Shown: piece after piece, positions 47,201-59,394 of the stretch
Position numbering within the stretch: position 1 is the stretch's first letter
Layout: each line of letters starts with the position of its first letter
Source of the DNA: Desmodesmus armatus
Taxonomy: Eukaryota > Chlorophyta > Chlorophyceae > Sphaeropleales > Scenedesmaceae
Assembly: GCA_007449985.2 (NCBI GenBank)
Contig: VIIQ02000660.1
Span: forward strand, 1 to 64,000
Direction of reading: 5' to 3'
Length of the DNA stretch: 64,000 nucleotides
Program-made: the position numbers and the translations under genes
Notes under the pieces: generated by a model
Told to the model about the DNA's origin: nothing
The model's input: the letters and a program-made list of their open reading frames with translations, nothing else
Database searches by the model: none

Positions 47201-49818
47201 TGCTTACACAGGTATGACTCATGCAGCACAGCTTGGGGTGTTGCTATGGGGGTGATGCTGCTGGCAGGCTGTGGTCAACGCCTCAGCAATACCTGCAACA
47301 GCGGGTGTTAACATTGGGCTGCGATTGCATGATGGCTTGACATCGCTGTACTTGTTGCAGCAGCAGCAGTGCCCATCACTGATTCCTTTTTTCCAGCACC
47401 AAATCGACGTTCCCTCCCGAGCGCAAGGTGTCTGCTGTCAAAACCACGGTTGCTGACCTGCGCCAGATCAAAACTCAACCAGCACCTGGCCTGCAATCCA
47501 TCACACCGACCCGTCACACCATGTCACATCCTTGGATGGTTGATGCGTTGGCTGGATGCACTCTCTGTGTCTACACTCAAATAAAACCTTGTTCATTGTG
47601 TGTTGTTGTGTGCTGCAGGCTTGAGCAGCTCCTCGCTGGCGGCAGCAGGTGCCAGCAGCGGCGAAGGCAGTTGCTGCCTGTCCCCGCCCACCACCAGCCC
47701 GCCAATGAGCCGGGAAAGCAGCAGCCAGGGCCCTCTGTCGTCCCTGTCGCACACGCCAGATGCCCTGCAGCTGCGCGGCAAGTCAAAGGGCAGGTTCCAG
47801 GTGCGTTGTGCACGGCACGCTGTCTTACGGATAGTCAGCAAGTTGGTGCGGCTGTTGCGCCTAAGTCAATGCGTCTGCAGGTGTGTCAGTGGAACATGTA
47901 CATTGCAGTCAGCACCAGCACTGATAAGAGGTCATGTGATGGTCTGTACTGCCTTGACATGCACATGCACAGAGCTGTCATGCAAAACATGCCCCAGCTT
48001 CAACACCTTGTGGCGCTTTGCAGAGGCTTGGTACTGATCCTGGTATGCATCCTGCTGTCTCCGCATGTCGCGTGTGTGCAGGTGTACGAGCATGGTGTGC
48101 CTGCACCCCCGCTGTCCCCCGGGGCCCGTACAGGACCCCTGCCGGATGTAGCCTCGTCTGGCTCCTTCACAAAGCAGGCAGCAGCAGCAGCACTGGCAGC
48201 CGCAGATGGGCTACCTGGGCAGCAGCCACTCCCAAGCCTCGCGCGTGTGTCGGACTCAACCGGAGCTGCCAGCACAGAGACGCCGCGCGCGGGCGGCAGG
48301 TACTCAATGCTGCAGAAGCAGCAGAGCTCAAAGCAGCAGCTGCAGCAGCGACGGCAGCCGCCGGCACGACGGGTGGACTTGCTGCCGTGCCGGCTGCTGC
48401 TGGTGCTGGTGCCGGTGCTGCAGGGGGTTTGACCACTGGGGATACTAGTGTAGCAGCAGGAACCAGCACACTGCCTTCCCCACCTCCTGGATCTGCTGCT
48501 GCTGCTGCTGCTGCCGCCGCTGCTGCTGGGGCACTCGCGCTGCCTGGCATGGGCACCGGCGGCACGCCTTCTGCCGAAGGCGGCGAGGCTCCCTCTGCAG
48601 CGCCCGAGCCGAAAAAGAAGGGGCGGTTCAAGATCATACAGGAGGAAAACCCTAGCAGAGCGCCCAGCAAGGTCCCCTCCTCTGCCAACCTGGCAGCTGA
48701 GGCTCGGAGCCGCAGCTTGGGCAGTGCAGCAGCAGTCCTGCCGGAGCTGCTACGGCTCCACGAGCAGTCTGTCAACCACGCAAACTCCCTGGCACGGGTC
48801 ATTGACAGCGTACGTGCCAGCTGCAGCGGCGGCAGCTTGGCCAGTGCGGACGAACTGGCAGCACCCCTTGCGGCAGCGGCAGCAGGGGGCATCACAGCAG
48901 CAGCAGCAGGGGCAGGGGCAGGGTCTCTGCCGCCGCGCAAGCCTGCTGCGCCTGCTGCAGGTGGGGGGATGCTAAGCAGGGTTGGCAGCAGCAGGTTGCT
49001 GCTGGGCGGGCAGGAGGGCAGGGCTGTGAGCTTGCAGCAGCTGCTGACGGAGAGCAACGGGGATTCGATGGATGTGGCGGAGAAGCTGTATGAGCGGGTG
49101 CAGGTGAGGGAGAGAGCGCTGGGATCGTTGTGGTGGGGGGGGAGAGCGCTGAGGAGGCTTTGAGGGACAGCAGGGATGTATCCAGTGACGGTTCGTTGAA
49201 TGGTGCACAAAGAGTCCAAAGTTGGTGTTGATCAGCACTTCTGCGCCCTTGGTCCTGACAAAAGATGCTTTTCAGCATTTGATGGATGCACCAGGGCAGT
49301 TCTTCATTCACGGCAAACCCTGCAAGCTGGCCAACGCCCTGAGGAAGTTGCCGTCAACACTGCTCGGCCAATCAATGATTCACGTGGTCATCATGCATTG
49401 ACTGCCGAGCAGTCCTCAACTGCTCATTCGTATCTCTCCTTTCTTTGCGCTGACCTGCATGTGTGCTGACCTGCAGGACCTGGAGCGGCAGGTGGCAAGC
49501 CTTGAGGGCGAGCTCGGCCGGTATCGAACCCCCGACCTGCGCCTGCGGCCCGCAGACCTCAGCAGCAGCACCATCAGCGCAGCACCCAGCGGCATACCCG
49601 ACTCTGCAGATACCAGCAGGGCCGCCAGCCGCCGCACTAGTGTTGCCAACCTGGCTCTCAGCGCCGCGTCACCCACTGCTGCCACGGCAGCAGCAGCAGC
49701 AGCCGCCGGCGGTGGCGGTGGCAGCAATGGCGCAGCAGGGGTGGACCGGCACAGCTCGAGTGGGGCGAGCGGGGGTGGGGTGGAGAGTGGCAGCGGCGGT
49801 GGTGCAGCGGTACAGTAG
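41218..49818 (+). CDS. STE20-type Ser/Thr kinase, OSR1/BLUS1-like, with long tail
   Basis: Phase-consistent exons: 41218-41288, 41408-41558, 41731-41889, 42532-42627, 43113-43244, 43540-43577, 43883-43976, 44320-44391, 44757-44846, 45204-45341, 46176-46244, and 46557 to 47211 or 47251. Later coding blocks are 47619-47800, about 48083-49103 and 49477-49818 (TAG). Kinase signs in order: glycine loop [12 protein letters not shown], lysine in [28 protein letters not shown], and [20 protein letters not shown]. The post-kinase motif [21 protein letters not shown] typifies plant and algal relatives of OSR1 and BLUS1. The tail has Ala/Gln/Ser/Gly-rich stretches, two KGRF motifs and a final coiled-coil-like segment ([17 protein letters not shown]). 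The joins between 47211 and 47619, and a frame change near 48300, are unresolved. Role: probably a cytosolic stress or light signalling kinase; substrate unknown. Confidence 0.88.
45478..45860 (+). pseudogene. Two tandem copies of the end of kinase exon 10
   Basis: The end of exon 10 (GAGCGCTCACAG|GTGCGGGC, donor at 45342) recurs at about 45481-45528 and 45661-45740. The spacings of the shared donor block are 173 and 210 bp. The second copy retains coding sequence for [20 protein letters not shown], against [20 protein letters not shown] in the true exon. The stretch between copies (GGGCGAAGGAG through CACCTGGTGTGA) is itself repeated. Neither copy has an obvious acceptor, so they appear to be intronic relics. 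Confidence 0.8.
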
Positions 49819-49857
49819 CACAGGTGTGTACAGCAGCAGTGCTGGTAGGAATGTAGC

Positions 49858-50105
49858 AGCAGCAGCACCATCAGCGCAGCACCCAGTGGCATACCCGACT
49901 CTGCAGACACCAGCAGGCCTGCCAGCCGCCGCACCAGTGTTGCCAACCTGGCACTCAGCGCGGCGTCACCCACTGCTGCCACGGCAGCAGCAGCCGCCGG
50001 CGGCAGCGGCAGCAATGGCGCAGCAGGGGTGGAGCGGCACAGCTCGAGTGGGGCGAGCGGGGGTGGGGTGGAGAGTGGCAGCGGCGGCGGTGCAGCGGTA
50101 GCATA
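49858..50105 (+). pseudogene. Tandem copy of the terminal exon of the kinase gene
   Basis: About 40 bases after the kinase stop codon, a copy of the last roughly 250 bases of the terminal exon begins (CAGCAGCACCATCAGCGCAG at about 49564 and again at about 49862). It stays nearly colinear through the Gly/Ser-rich end (GGGTGGGGTGGAGAGTGGCA) to TAG at 50103-50105. A few codons were gained or lost. It probably lies in the 3' UTR. Confidence 0.8.
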
Positions 50106-52115
50106 GGCCTGCACAGTAGCAGTGCTGGTAGGAATGCAGCAGGGCAAAGGCAGTTTCGGCAGCACCAGCTGCACCACAGTCACTACAGCATGGCTCGAGG
50201 AAGTTACTGCTCTGTAGTGGTTACTGCTTGTGTTGCATGCTGTGGCTGTGGGGCGGCTGAGGGTGCTGGGAGAGTTGGCAGCATTGGGCAGCTGTATTGT
50301 GTAGTAGGCTGCAACTGGGTGATGCAGGAGTTTGCAGAACAGGCAGGAGCTACTAGTAGATAGGGTTGATCAGCAGGGAGGGATAGCGATGGGCTTAGGT
50401 GTTTTACCGGTCAGCAAGGGGCTTAGATGTTTGATTGTGGTCCGCAGGTGGCATGAGGGTGGGGCGCGTAGGGATGTTGCCGGTCAATTGGCATGCAGTG
50501 CAGCACTTTAGTTCCTGTGGATTGCGGGGGTCTTTCTTAGGCTTTGTCCCATCCAGCAGGGCTTGCATTTGCAGTCCCATCCAGCAGTTCTTGCATTTGC
50601 AGTAGCAAGGGACGTGGACAGCTTGTGTGCTGATGGCAGATCGGTTGTGTTTGTTGGAGCCTGCATGTCTCTGCTGTATGTAGCATGTACGCATGCATGT
50701 TGGTGATGCTGCCACAGTGTCCTCTTTACCCGGGGTGGCGCTGTGAGTTTATTGATGGCCGTGCTGGCATGGGCGCATGCAGCTGGGCGATGGTGTTGAT
50801 GCGTATGTGCACATACGCGTGATGAGTTTGTCAGCAGCTGCCGGCTTGCATCAGTCAGGAGCAGCCTGCAGAGGCACCGGCACTGCCAGGTGCATCAGTT
50901 AGCGGCTGAGTGATTGCATTGAGCTGATTCAAAGTTCTTTGGCAAAGCCAAAGACATATGCCCAGTGTTGCATGCTTGCTTCTGGGCTCATGTGATCCGG
51001 CCCACATACTGGATCACATGTGGGGCAGCAGAGCAGCCAAAGGAAAAGGGCGCAACACAGCTTTTGCCTGCAGCCCCTATGTTGTGCTTTTTAATGACAC
51101 TGTTGCTATGAAGTTGCCTTTGGCAGCCCAGAGAGCCAGATGGGGTAGAGGCAGCATTGTTTGTGCTGATGTACAGCAGCTGTTGGCGGTGAGTGGAGTG
51201 TACATACACGCATGGGCTGCGAGTGCTGCATTGCTTGGCAGCATGTGTGTTGTGATTGAAACATCGATGGATGGTGCTGAAAATGGTGTTTGAAGTCTGA
51301 GACAGAAAATGTGCAGGGCAGGAGGGGGGGCTTTTTTTGCCTTGCCCAACCACAACCTGAACAAACATGCGCGTGCATGGAATTCCTTCGAACCCTCAGG
51401 CTTCGATCGGGTCAACAGTATCAGTCATGCAAGAATGTATAGCTGCCTCCCCACAGCAGGTTGCGCAATAGCAGATGCATGGCCTAATAGGGATGGGATT
51501 TGTGGGTGTAGCAAGACCTGCCATGCAGAGCAGGGTGCCTTCTCCTGGTGTTGCAAAATGCTTCAGAAAACTTGGGCCAAACCATATTGGGCCATACGCA
51601 TCATATCAAGTTACATAACAAGTATGGGTATAATGTACATTACAGGTGCTGTCAATGTCCTGTCACCACAGAGAACAACCTGGCGCCAATGATGAAACAA
51701 ACTGGCAACTGCAACTGCAACTTGTCAACCTCCAAGATGATGAAACAAACTTGCACACTTCAACCTCAACAGATGATGAAACAAAGTTGAACTTTTCAGC
51801 CTCAAAGGATGATGCAACAAATTTGCCCTTTTCAATCTCTAAAGCATTCGATCGTCAAACAAGGTATTACTAGCCCGTAGGGCAGCTGCTGTGTGGCACG
51901 CAGGCCTCACAACTGTCCTATACATGAAATCAGCTGTTGTGGGTGATACAACCCACACTGCAGTGATCAAACGGTTGACATCAACAAGCCCTGAATAAAA
52001 TCAACAACAGCCTATGATGGCAGTCCTGATGCTCACACCACTGCACAAAGGCACTCTGTGCAGTGCACCATAGTGTACACACAGTCCTGTTGCAAGTCCA
52101 CGGCCTACATAATGT
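50106..52115. other. Intergenic region with a short coding-like minisatellite
   Basis: No gene is supported. At about 51688-51845 a degenerate repeat of roughly 45 bp recurs (GATGATGAAACAAA, three to four times). It reads as DDETNL-type repeats in one frame, without a start or domain. TTACA motifs at 51611 and 51640 could be minus-strand polyadenylation signals (TGTAA) for the Cys-rich gene ending at 52116, though they are distant. Confidence 0.45.
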
Positions 52116-53493
52116 CTACCCCCTGTCAGCAACTTGGCTGTGCTTGCAGCATTCCTCTGTGTTGTGTGCCAAAAGTCCACAGGAGCGAAGGTTTTTTTTG
52201 CTTAGGATGTCATGTACAGCAAGATCCAGCTTGCCAAAAAAGAACTGCACAGCAAGAGGCCTGCTGACAGCACCCTCGTAGACTGCACCCTGTTGGTTTC
52301 TCCTCGGGCATACTTGTTGGCAGCAGTAAGACAGTCGCTGCGTCGTTTCCCTGCACAGGAGGCGGCAGTCACGGTTCATGGCATGCACATTGTCATGTCA
52401 GCGAAGAAGCGACTCCGGGGGCACCCGGTGACATGGCCGACATGGCATGTCACACAGACTGTGATTCCCTTTGATGCCTTTTGGAACCATTCAGAAGCAA
52501 CCCGGCGGCGCCGGGGCCCTAATACACTGTGCCACACAGTGACTGTGCTGGGAAGTTTTGGCACCATGGCTGCAGTGCAGCCAAACGTCATTGGTGCATC
52601 AGAATGCGCTTGCAAGCACTGCCTCAGTGCTGCAACAGCAGGTTGCTTGTGCCTTCATCGATTCGGTCAAATTTTGAAGAAGGACTATCTCAAGCTGGTA
52701 GGCAGCATGCTCAGCCAATGCCTCGCCAGCTGCTACTGGAGCATGCTTGATTTTGCTGCTGCAGCCTGAGTGCAGTTCAATGTGCTCAGCGGTGCCAAGG
52801 AAGGCATAACTTATGGCTGTTGCAGCCTGCAGGATGCATTGTGGACACAGCCGCTGAAGTTCAAGCAGGCTGTTTGGCTGACTTGAATGATCCGCCAAGC
52901 CTACCTGTGGTGGCCTCCTGGATTTGTGAGGTTGTACAGCCGGCCCCACTTGCCCACCTGCCCGGCAAGTAGTTGCGGGCGACACATGTGTCGGCATCCT
53001 TGATGACTGCTCTACCGTCACACTCGACGAAAAACGCCTTGGAGCACTCATCTATGGTGTTGTTTGCGCTCGCGTAGGAATACGGGGAGACCAGCGACAT
53101 GAACCTATCACAGTTCAACTGGTGGTATGGCGACGCATTGTTGGCAGTGGAGGGGCAGTCATGACAGTAGAACAGACAGGCCAAGGATGCAAGGATGAGC
53201 TTTAGTTGACGTGCATGAAGGCCACAAGTGAGGGCGATGAACTCATTTCTGCATGCTGTTTGTGTGCAACAGCAACCTGGGGACGTGCCCTTCCTTCAAG
53301 CCGCTGCAGGCTGAACACGGACAGTCAAGCCAGGGCGCACCTCCAATCGCTGACACAATTCTGTTGTCATGCGTTCACCCTTGTCCCTTCCAGCTTTCTC
53401 GCACTCTGCCAGAGACACGTTCTGTCTAGAGGCCGTGGCGACACATGCCACCAATAAGGCACACACGAGGGCACCGCGACGCATCATCCGCAT
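52116..53493 (-). CDS. Small secreted Cys-rich protein, paralogue A
   Basis: Exon 1 (53493-53341, 51 codons) starts with ATG and encodes a signal peptide (RRGALVCALLVACVATAS) and then QNVSLAECEKAGRDKGERMT. Exon 2 (about 53199-52958) encodes a Cys-patterned domain with ECSKAFFVECDGRAVIKDAD and TCVARNYLPG. The last exon (52244-52116, stop TAG) follows a CTGTGCAG acceptor and encodes FFFGKLDLAVHDILSKK and later EECCKH. Middle exons between 52958 and 52244 were not resolved. The same architecture and motifs occur in the gene at 54961-56215, which is the main evidence that this is real. The protein should be secreted. Function is unknown and I recognise no named family. Confidence 0.6.
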
Positions 53494-53558
53494 CTTTTTG
53501 GGTCGTAGGGTCAAAGGGAAACACGAAGGATTCATCGAGGCAGTGCGCATCGTATTTT

Positions 53559-53611
53559 GGTGTACCTCGGGCTCGGGCGGCCAGTCGAAGGCAGGCTTGC
53601 GATCCAAGGAT
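53559..53611 (-). promoter_or_regulatory. Conserved upstream block of paralogue A
   Basis: Two blocks, GGTGTACCTCGGGCTCGGGC and TCGAAGGCAGGCTTGCGATC, lie about 66-118 bases upstream of the minus-strand ATG. The same blocks stand at the same distance upstream of paralogue B (56281-56345), with a short insertion between them. This suggests a shared core promoter or 5' UTR element that came with the gene duplication. Confidence 0.5.
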
Positions 53612-54960
53612 AAGTTAACAACTGACGGGCAGTTGTTGCCTGTCCAAGGTTGCAAAGGCGATGAAGTTGTCATCATGGGGCGCATGTGCCAGCTTCGATT
53701 GGGGCAGCTTGTTACTAACAGTGCATGCATCGCCAAGCCCTTTCACTGTGTGCTTGTCTGCGTCAGTTTGTGCATGCACTGGTCGGGCCGCGCATGCGTT
53801 TGCTTTATGCCTTGCTAACACAGCTTGGTGCCGCAGGTGATTGAGCTGTCCTGAGTAGGTCGGTGACGCCTTGTTACGAAGCCCGGGCATGGATTGGTTC
53901 CCAAGGTGTGAATGTCCCGGTAGGGCCTCTTGGGGCCTCTCTGGCCCTCTCTGTAAAGACTCATCAGCGGCTGTCTTCCACTCAACTTCACCAACGGCTG
54001 CAAGCACAGCAGGCATGCGCAGCCCCACATGTTACAGCTGCAGTTTTCAACTGTCATCAAATGGAGTGCACTGGGCCAGTGGCCCTCAGAACGGTGATCC
54101 TGCTGCTCATGCTCCAGATCTCAGCACACCATGGACAGCATGAAAGCTCCCACGCTGGTGTACACGCGGGTATATGCGCAGCCTTGCATCCACTCCAAAT
54201 AGCAGCCTCAAGCCTTTCAGTGATGCACGGTGCCTGCCGGATGCAAGCTCACAGCAAGTCCCTGCTGCTACTGATGGCAGTGGTAGGCTGGCAGCAAGGC
54301 CCGGCCCAAGGCCACGGTGGGGCTGCTGGCAGGTGTGCAAACGTGTTGGTGGAGGATCTTTGCTTATTGGGGTGTGCATTCCGCACGCCACACTTTGCCA
54401 GCAGGACACTCTACGTTGACTGTCGTACACTTTTGGTTACTCCAAGATAGTGCAGTTTGGCACAGATAGCTGTCGGCAGGCGTTGCAATGGGAATCACCA
54501 TGTTTGCAAGCGCTCGCACCGTGGCCTGCACGACTACAAAGAGTCTCTGCCAATCTGGCTGTGAAAGATCACCGTGAGTCCGACTCGCGGTCGGACTCCA
54601 ATCAGAGTGGATAAGCAGTGTGCCACACCATGCAGGCACCACCCGGACAGGGCCTTGACCACACAAATTTTGAGCCTCGGCGTGGTCACTGATTAGCGGA
54701 TGTTTGAGTGCAGGCAGTTGCACTGAAAAGTCTATGCGTGCGCATGCATAGGCATGGCATGCCATACCCAGTGGTCACAATTGATCTGCTCTCACACTGT
54801 GACCCTTAGCATGTCCGACAGTGATTGCCATGGTCTCAGCAATGCTGGGCCACAGGGATGTCACGCCACCATGTGACGGCAGGATGATGTCACGGAATCT
54901 ATGAAACATGAATTCCTTCGAAGAAGTATCTTCCAATGCCATTGCTTGCTGGCGGTCAAT
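53612..54960. other. Region between the paralogues, no gene supported
   Basis: A plus-strand frame at 53863-54450 is open for 195 codons but contains no domain, and its composition (His/Gln/Ala-rich) matches the incidental frames elsewhere. I do not call it a gene. Confidence 0.45.
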
Positions 54961-56215
54961 TCAACACAGTGCACATGCAGTGCACGTCCTGAGACAATTT
55001 GGGGGACCCTCTGCACGACAGCAACCTCCTGACGACAAAGCCACACAGCTGCCAGGATAGCTCTTGTCAGTGTACGCCACCAGCCCACATGAGCCTTGAA
55101 AAGCACCTCTTGTGCGCACAGCAGAATCCAAACTGCCACAAAAACACTGCACAGCGCGAAGCAGGTGACAGCAGCCTTGCAGACTGGCCGTCGCTCAACG
55201 ACCAAGGCTTGGTCATGGAGAGTACTTGTTTGCAGCCTCAACACATCGCTTGCGCCGCTCCACTGCACATGGGGGGGGGGGGCAATGCGTGGGCAATGTG
55301 TCGGCGTCACTCCCAGGACAGGGGTTTACTGAAAGATCTAGTAAGAAAGCGGCTGTCCCTGACTCAACCCTGATGCAAATTGGGCATTGATGGGGCAACT
55401 TGCAGTTCAAGCATTGAAGGTTTCCCTTGAGTCAAGGGTTCAGCAAACCTTGAAGGGGCTCGTGTACACTCAGCACTGCTCAAGGAACCATCAGATGCCA
55501 TCACTGCAGCCTTCACTGAACAATGGTTGCAGTGAGTACAGTGCAGCACAGTGCAGTGCAGTACAGTACAGTGCGGGACTCCATCCAAGCCTGAGGCCCA
55601 GTTGGCTAGCATGGCTCACATTTGCCATGCCTAGCTGTGATGATGTCCCAAACGACATCCTCTTCACAGGGGCCTGTGTACTGGCGGTAGGTACATACAT
55701 CCATCTCCCTCACGAAGGCTCCATCGTCACACGCTGAGAATAACTCCTTGCCACACGCATTCTTGGTTTGATCCTCCCATGCGGTCTCATTCCAGGCTCC
55801 AGTATATTTGGCTCCAACATCACAGCGTGCCTTGTGGTGTGGCCCGCACATATGTCGGACCCATTGGTGGCAGGGGGTGTGTGTGGAAGAAGTTGAGACA
55901 GTACACATACAGACAGTGTAGCTCCTAGTGCAGGATGGCCACAAGTGAGGCTTCTGAGGGTCATGACTGCTGTTGAGCTGCGCACTGCCACTGGCATGAT
56001 GTTGGCAATCCACACACATGTGCCCTTCCCTCAGGCTACAGCAAATGGACGTGTACAGCAACGTCAGGGCGTACCTTCAGATGGGCGCACAAATCTGTCA
56101 CCATACTCCTGCCTTTCTCCCTTCCAACAATTCCGCACTGTGACACGTTCTGGGCTGAGGCCGTGGCGACACATGCCACCAAGGCACACACGATGGCGAC
56201 GCGAGGCAGCTGCAT
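54961..56215 (-). CDS. Small secreted Cys-rich protein, paralogue B
   Basis: Exon 1 (56215-56075, 47 codons) encodes a signal peptide (MQLPRVAIVCALVACVATAS) and then AQNVSQCGIVGREKGRSMVT, clearly related to paralogue A. Exon 2 (about 55924-55668) has the matching Cys pattern: NACGKELFSACDDGAFVREM and DVCTYRQYTGP. The last exon (55146-54961, TGA) follows GCTGTGCAG and encodes CFCGSLDSAVRTRGAF and a very Cys-rich tail (SSGGCCRAEGPPNCLRTC). The phase of exon 1 (0) does not fit the first acceptor I can see for exon 2, so a small exon is missing, the acceptor is unusual, or the copy is decaying. The product should be secreted. Function is unknown. Confidence 0.58.
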
Positions 56216-56280
56216 CGTTTCCGGGTGATAGGGTGGCGAGAAAGAGTGCAGGTAATAGATGCGGCGACCTTCTGTGGGGT

Positions 56281-56345
56281 GGTGTACCTCGGACTCGGGC
56301 GGTTGATCGGGGCGGTCGGTCGAAGGCAGGCTTGCGATCCAAGGA
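56281..56345 (-). promoter_or_regulatory. Conserved upstream block of paralogue B
   Basis: GGTGTACCTCGGACTCGGGC and TCGAAGGCAGGCTTGCGATC stand 66-130 bases upstream of the ATG at 56215, matching the blocks in front of paralogue A. Confidence 0.5.
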
Positions 56346-56579
56346 CGCGCCGCCGGTTGACACTAGCCACAGCACAGGAAAGCCACAGAGGCGCAGAGAA
56401 GCGATATGACTCAGCTCGCAGTCGCAAACCGCACTTGCAATCGAACATTGTTGAGTGCAGCGAGACAGCTGCAAAGGTTCGTCAACTTAGACAACACCCG
56501 TCAGCAACGTCAGCGACCGGTGCTGGTGCATGCGTGCGTCTCAAAAGTGAAAATCACGACCATTTTTTGGTTATGAGCA

Positions 56580-57560
<981 letters not shown>

Positions 57561-57569
57561 GCTGCGGTA

Positions 57570-59394
57570 GGCATCATCGCCTCTACCATGCGGGCTGCCG
57601 GGCAAGTGATGGGTGCAGCAGCCACGTAGATAGTGATGAAGCAGGTGTCACATCGCAGCCTGCCCGATGATCGGATGCAGCTAGGACGGTCCTGAGCCGC
57701 AGTTGCTGCTGTTGCAGAAGTAGCCCCTTCGCTGAGGACGCAGTGGCACAGCTCTAGGACAGCATTGCCAGCCGGCAGCAGCGACGGCAGTGACAGTCAA
57801 CATGCAGCGGCAGGCCACACGCCTTTCAACCGGTTGGGTACCCCTGTGCCACAGGCCAGTGCCAGGCCCACTGGCCCTGGCGACCAGTGTGCAGTGCGGA
57901 CTGCACGATGGTGGGAGCTTGACTGCCAGTGGAAGGTCATGGTACTAGAAGGTTGCCAAGGTACACGGGGTGTTGACTCATCCGCTAGCTTTGCAGGAGT
58001 TCCCTTGGATGAAAGCTGTGAGGCCGTGCTGGTTACATATCATTCACGACCGAAAACGAACAGACACAGACTCTTCTTGGGGACCCAGTATGCACACACA
58101 ATTACAGCAAGAGCAAAAGGCTGTGGGGAGAAATGGCAAAAATGGAGTGTGATGTGCAGACAAAACTGCCGCAGTGCTGCTTGACGGCTTGAAGGCATCT
58201 TTCGCCCGTTACAGTGCACAAAATGGTACTGCATGCAGCACTGCTGCACACGATGTGCCTGTGCAGAGTGCTGAGACCGTTTCAGCGGCAACAAACATGG
58301 GAACACCCCCCTGACATCAGTAGTATACATCAACATGGAGAAGAGAAGCCAGCCACACACCCCTAGGCATTGGAACAACCAGGGATGCAGGACATAACCA
58401 CCAGCTCTTGACACAAACATACAATATCAACACCCAGGGGTCGAGCTGATGCAGCGCCAAATTGCAGAGCACCAACATGCCCTTGTACACCCGCTTCGGA
58501 GCATGAACAAACGTAGAACACACTGCTTGCTGAGATGATTCTTGGGTACAAGCCAACGTCGCACAGGATACCTTGTAAGAGACTGTGCAGCCCACCCGAC
58601 ACCTTCAGGTCCAGGCATTTGCACGCATGCCAGGTGATACAACGCAAACATAACCATCCAAATAGCACACTCCGCGCAAACGCCATCTCAGAACTGCCCG
58701 GCATAGCGTGGCACAGCAGGACAACATGCAAAGGCACTTATAAATCTTGCATTGTGCAGTATATCTCTATAGTATATCCTCAGTTTTCTGTAGCAGTGTG
58801 TAGGGTGCACTGTGTGCAACATGGCAACAGCCAGTCAATCACTCACGCCCTGCTGGCTCATACCTCACCCACGGTATGCAGATAGCTGCTACTCTCAGAG
58901 ATTGTACGGTACAATGGCATGCATGCATGCTTGGTAACCCAGCCCAGATGCCATCAGGCTGTGCAACACTGGCCCGGCCACTGTTCAACACAGTCTGTGC
59001 CATTGCAGCACAGACAACCACCAAGTGCCCAGCAAGAACTGCAGCACACTGCCATTGGGTTTGCGACCAGCACAGGTTTGCACTTCCAATGTCTCATGGC
59101 CGCAGCTGCAGCTGTGCCTTGAGCACAAGCCATAGCCATCAACCGCAATCGCCCCAGCCTCACGAATCTCTTCAACCGCTGCCTGCTTGACTGTCTGAGG
59201 CATGAGAACAGGCATGAGAACATGTCTGTTGACCGATAACAACAGACATGTTCTCATGCCTGCAACACTGGGTTGCACAGCAATGGTGCACGCTAAAAAA
59301 AATGCTACAGAAGGAGGCGTGCCCGACCTGATGACCTGCCCAGCCAGTGCTGAAGTGGTGAAGAAGTACGTGACCACGCCAAAGCCAGGCCACC
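57570..59394. other. Region without a supported gene; dispersed repeat and hairpin
   Basis: About 57923-58015 (CCAGTGGAAGGTCATGG, GGTTGCCAAGGTACACG) is repeated with divergence at about 60858-60950. A perfect hairpin lies at 59209-59262. I see no convincing exon. Confidence 0.45.
59209..59262. other. Perfect 23-bp inverted repeat (hairpin)
   Basis: The 23 bases at 59209-59231 (CAGGCATGAGAACATGTCTG...) are exactly complementary to those at 59240-59262, with an eight-base loop (ACCGATAA). A partial extra copy of GGCATGAGAACA lies just before the left arm. No flanking target duplication or gene is evident. Confidence 0.9.

Noticed and set aside
52212..52769. 185-codon plus-strand frame overlapping the end of paralogue A
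   Set aside because: The minus strand carries the conserved terminal exon shared with paralogue B. The plus frame is not preserved at the B locus.
53863..54450. 195-codon plus-strand frame between the two Cys-rich genes
   Set aside because: It has no domain, Cys/His/Gln-rich incidental composition, and no counterpart near the other paralogue.
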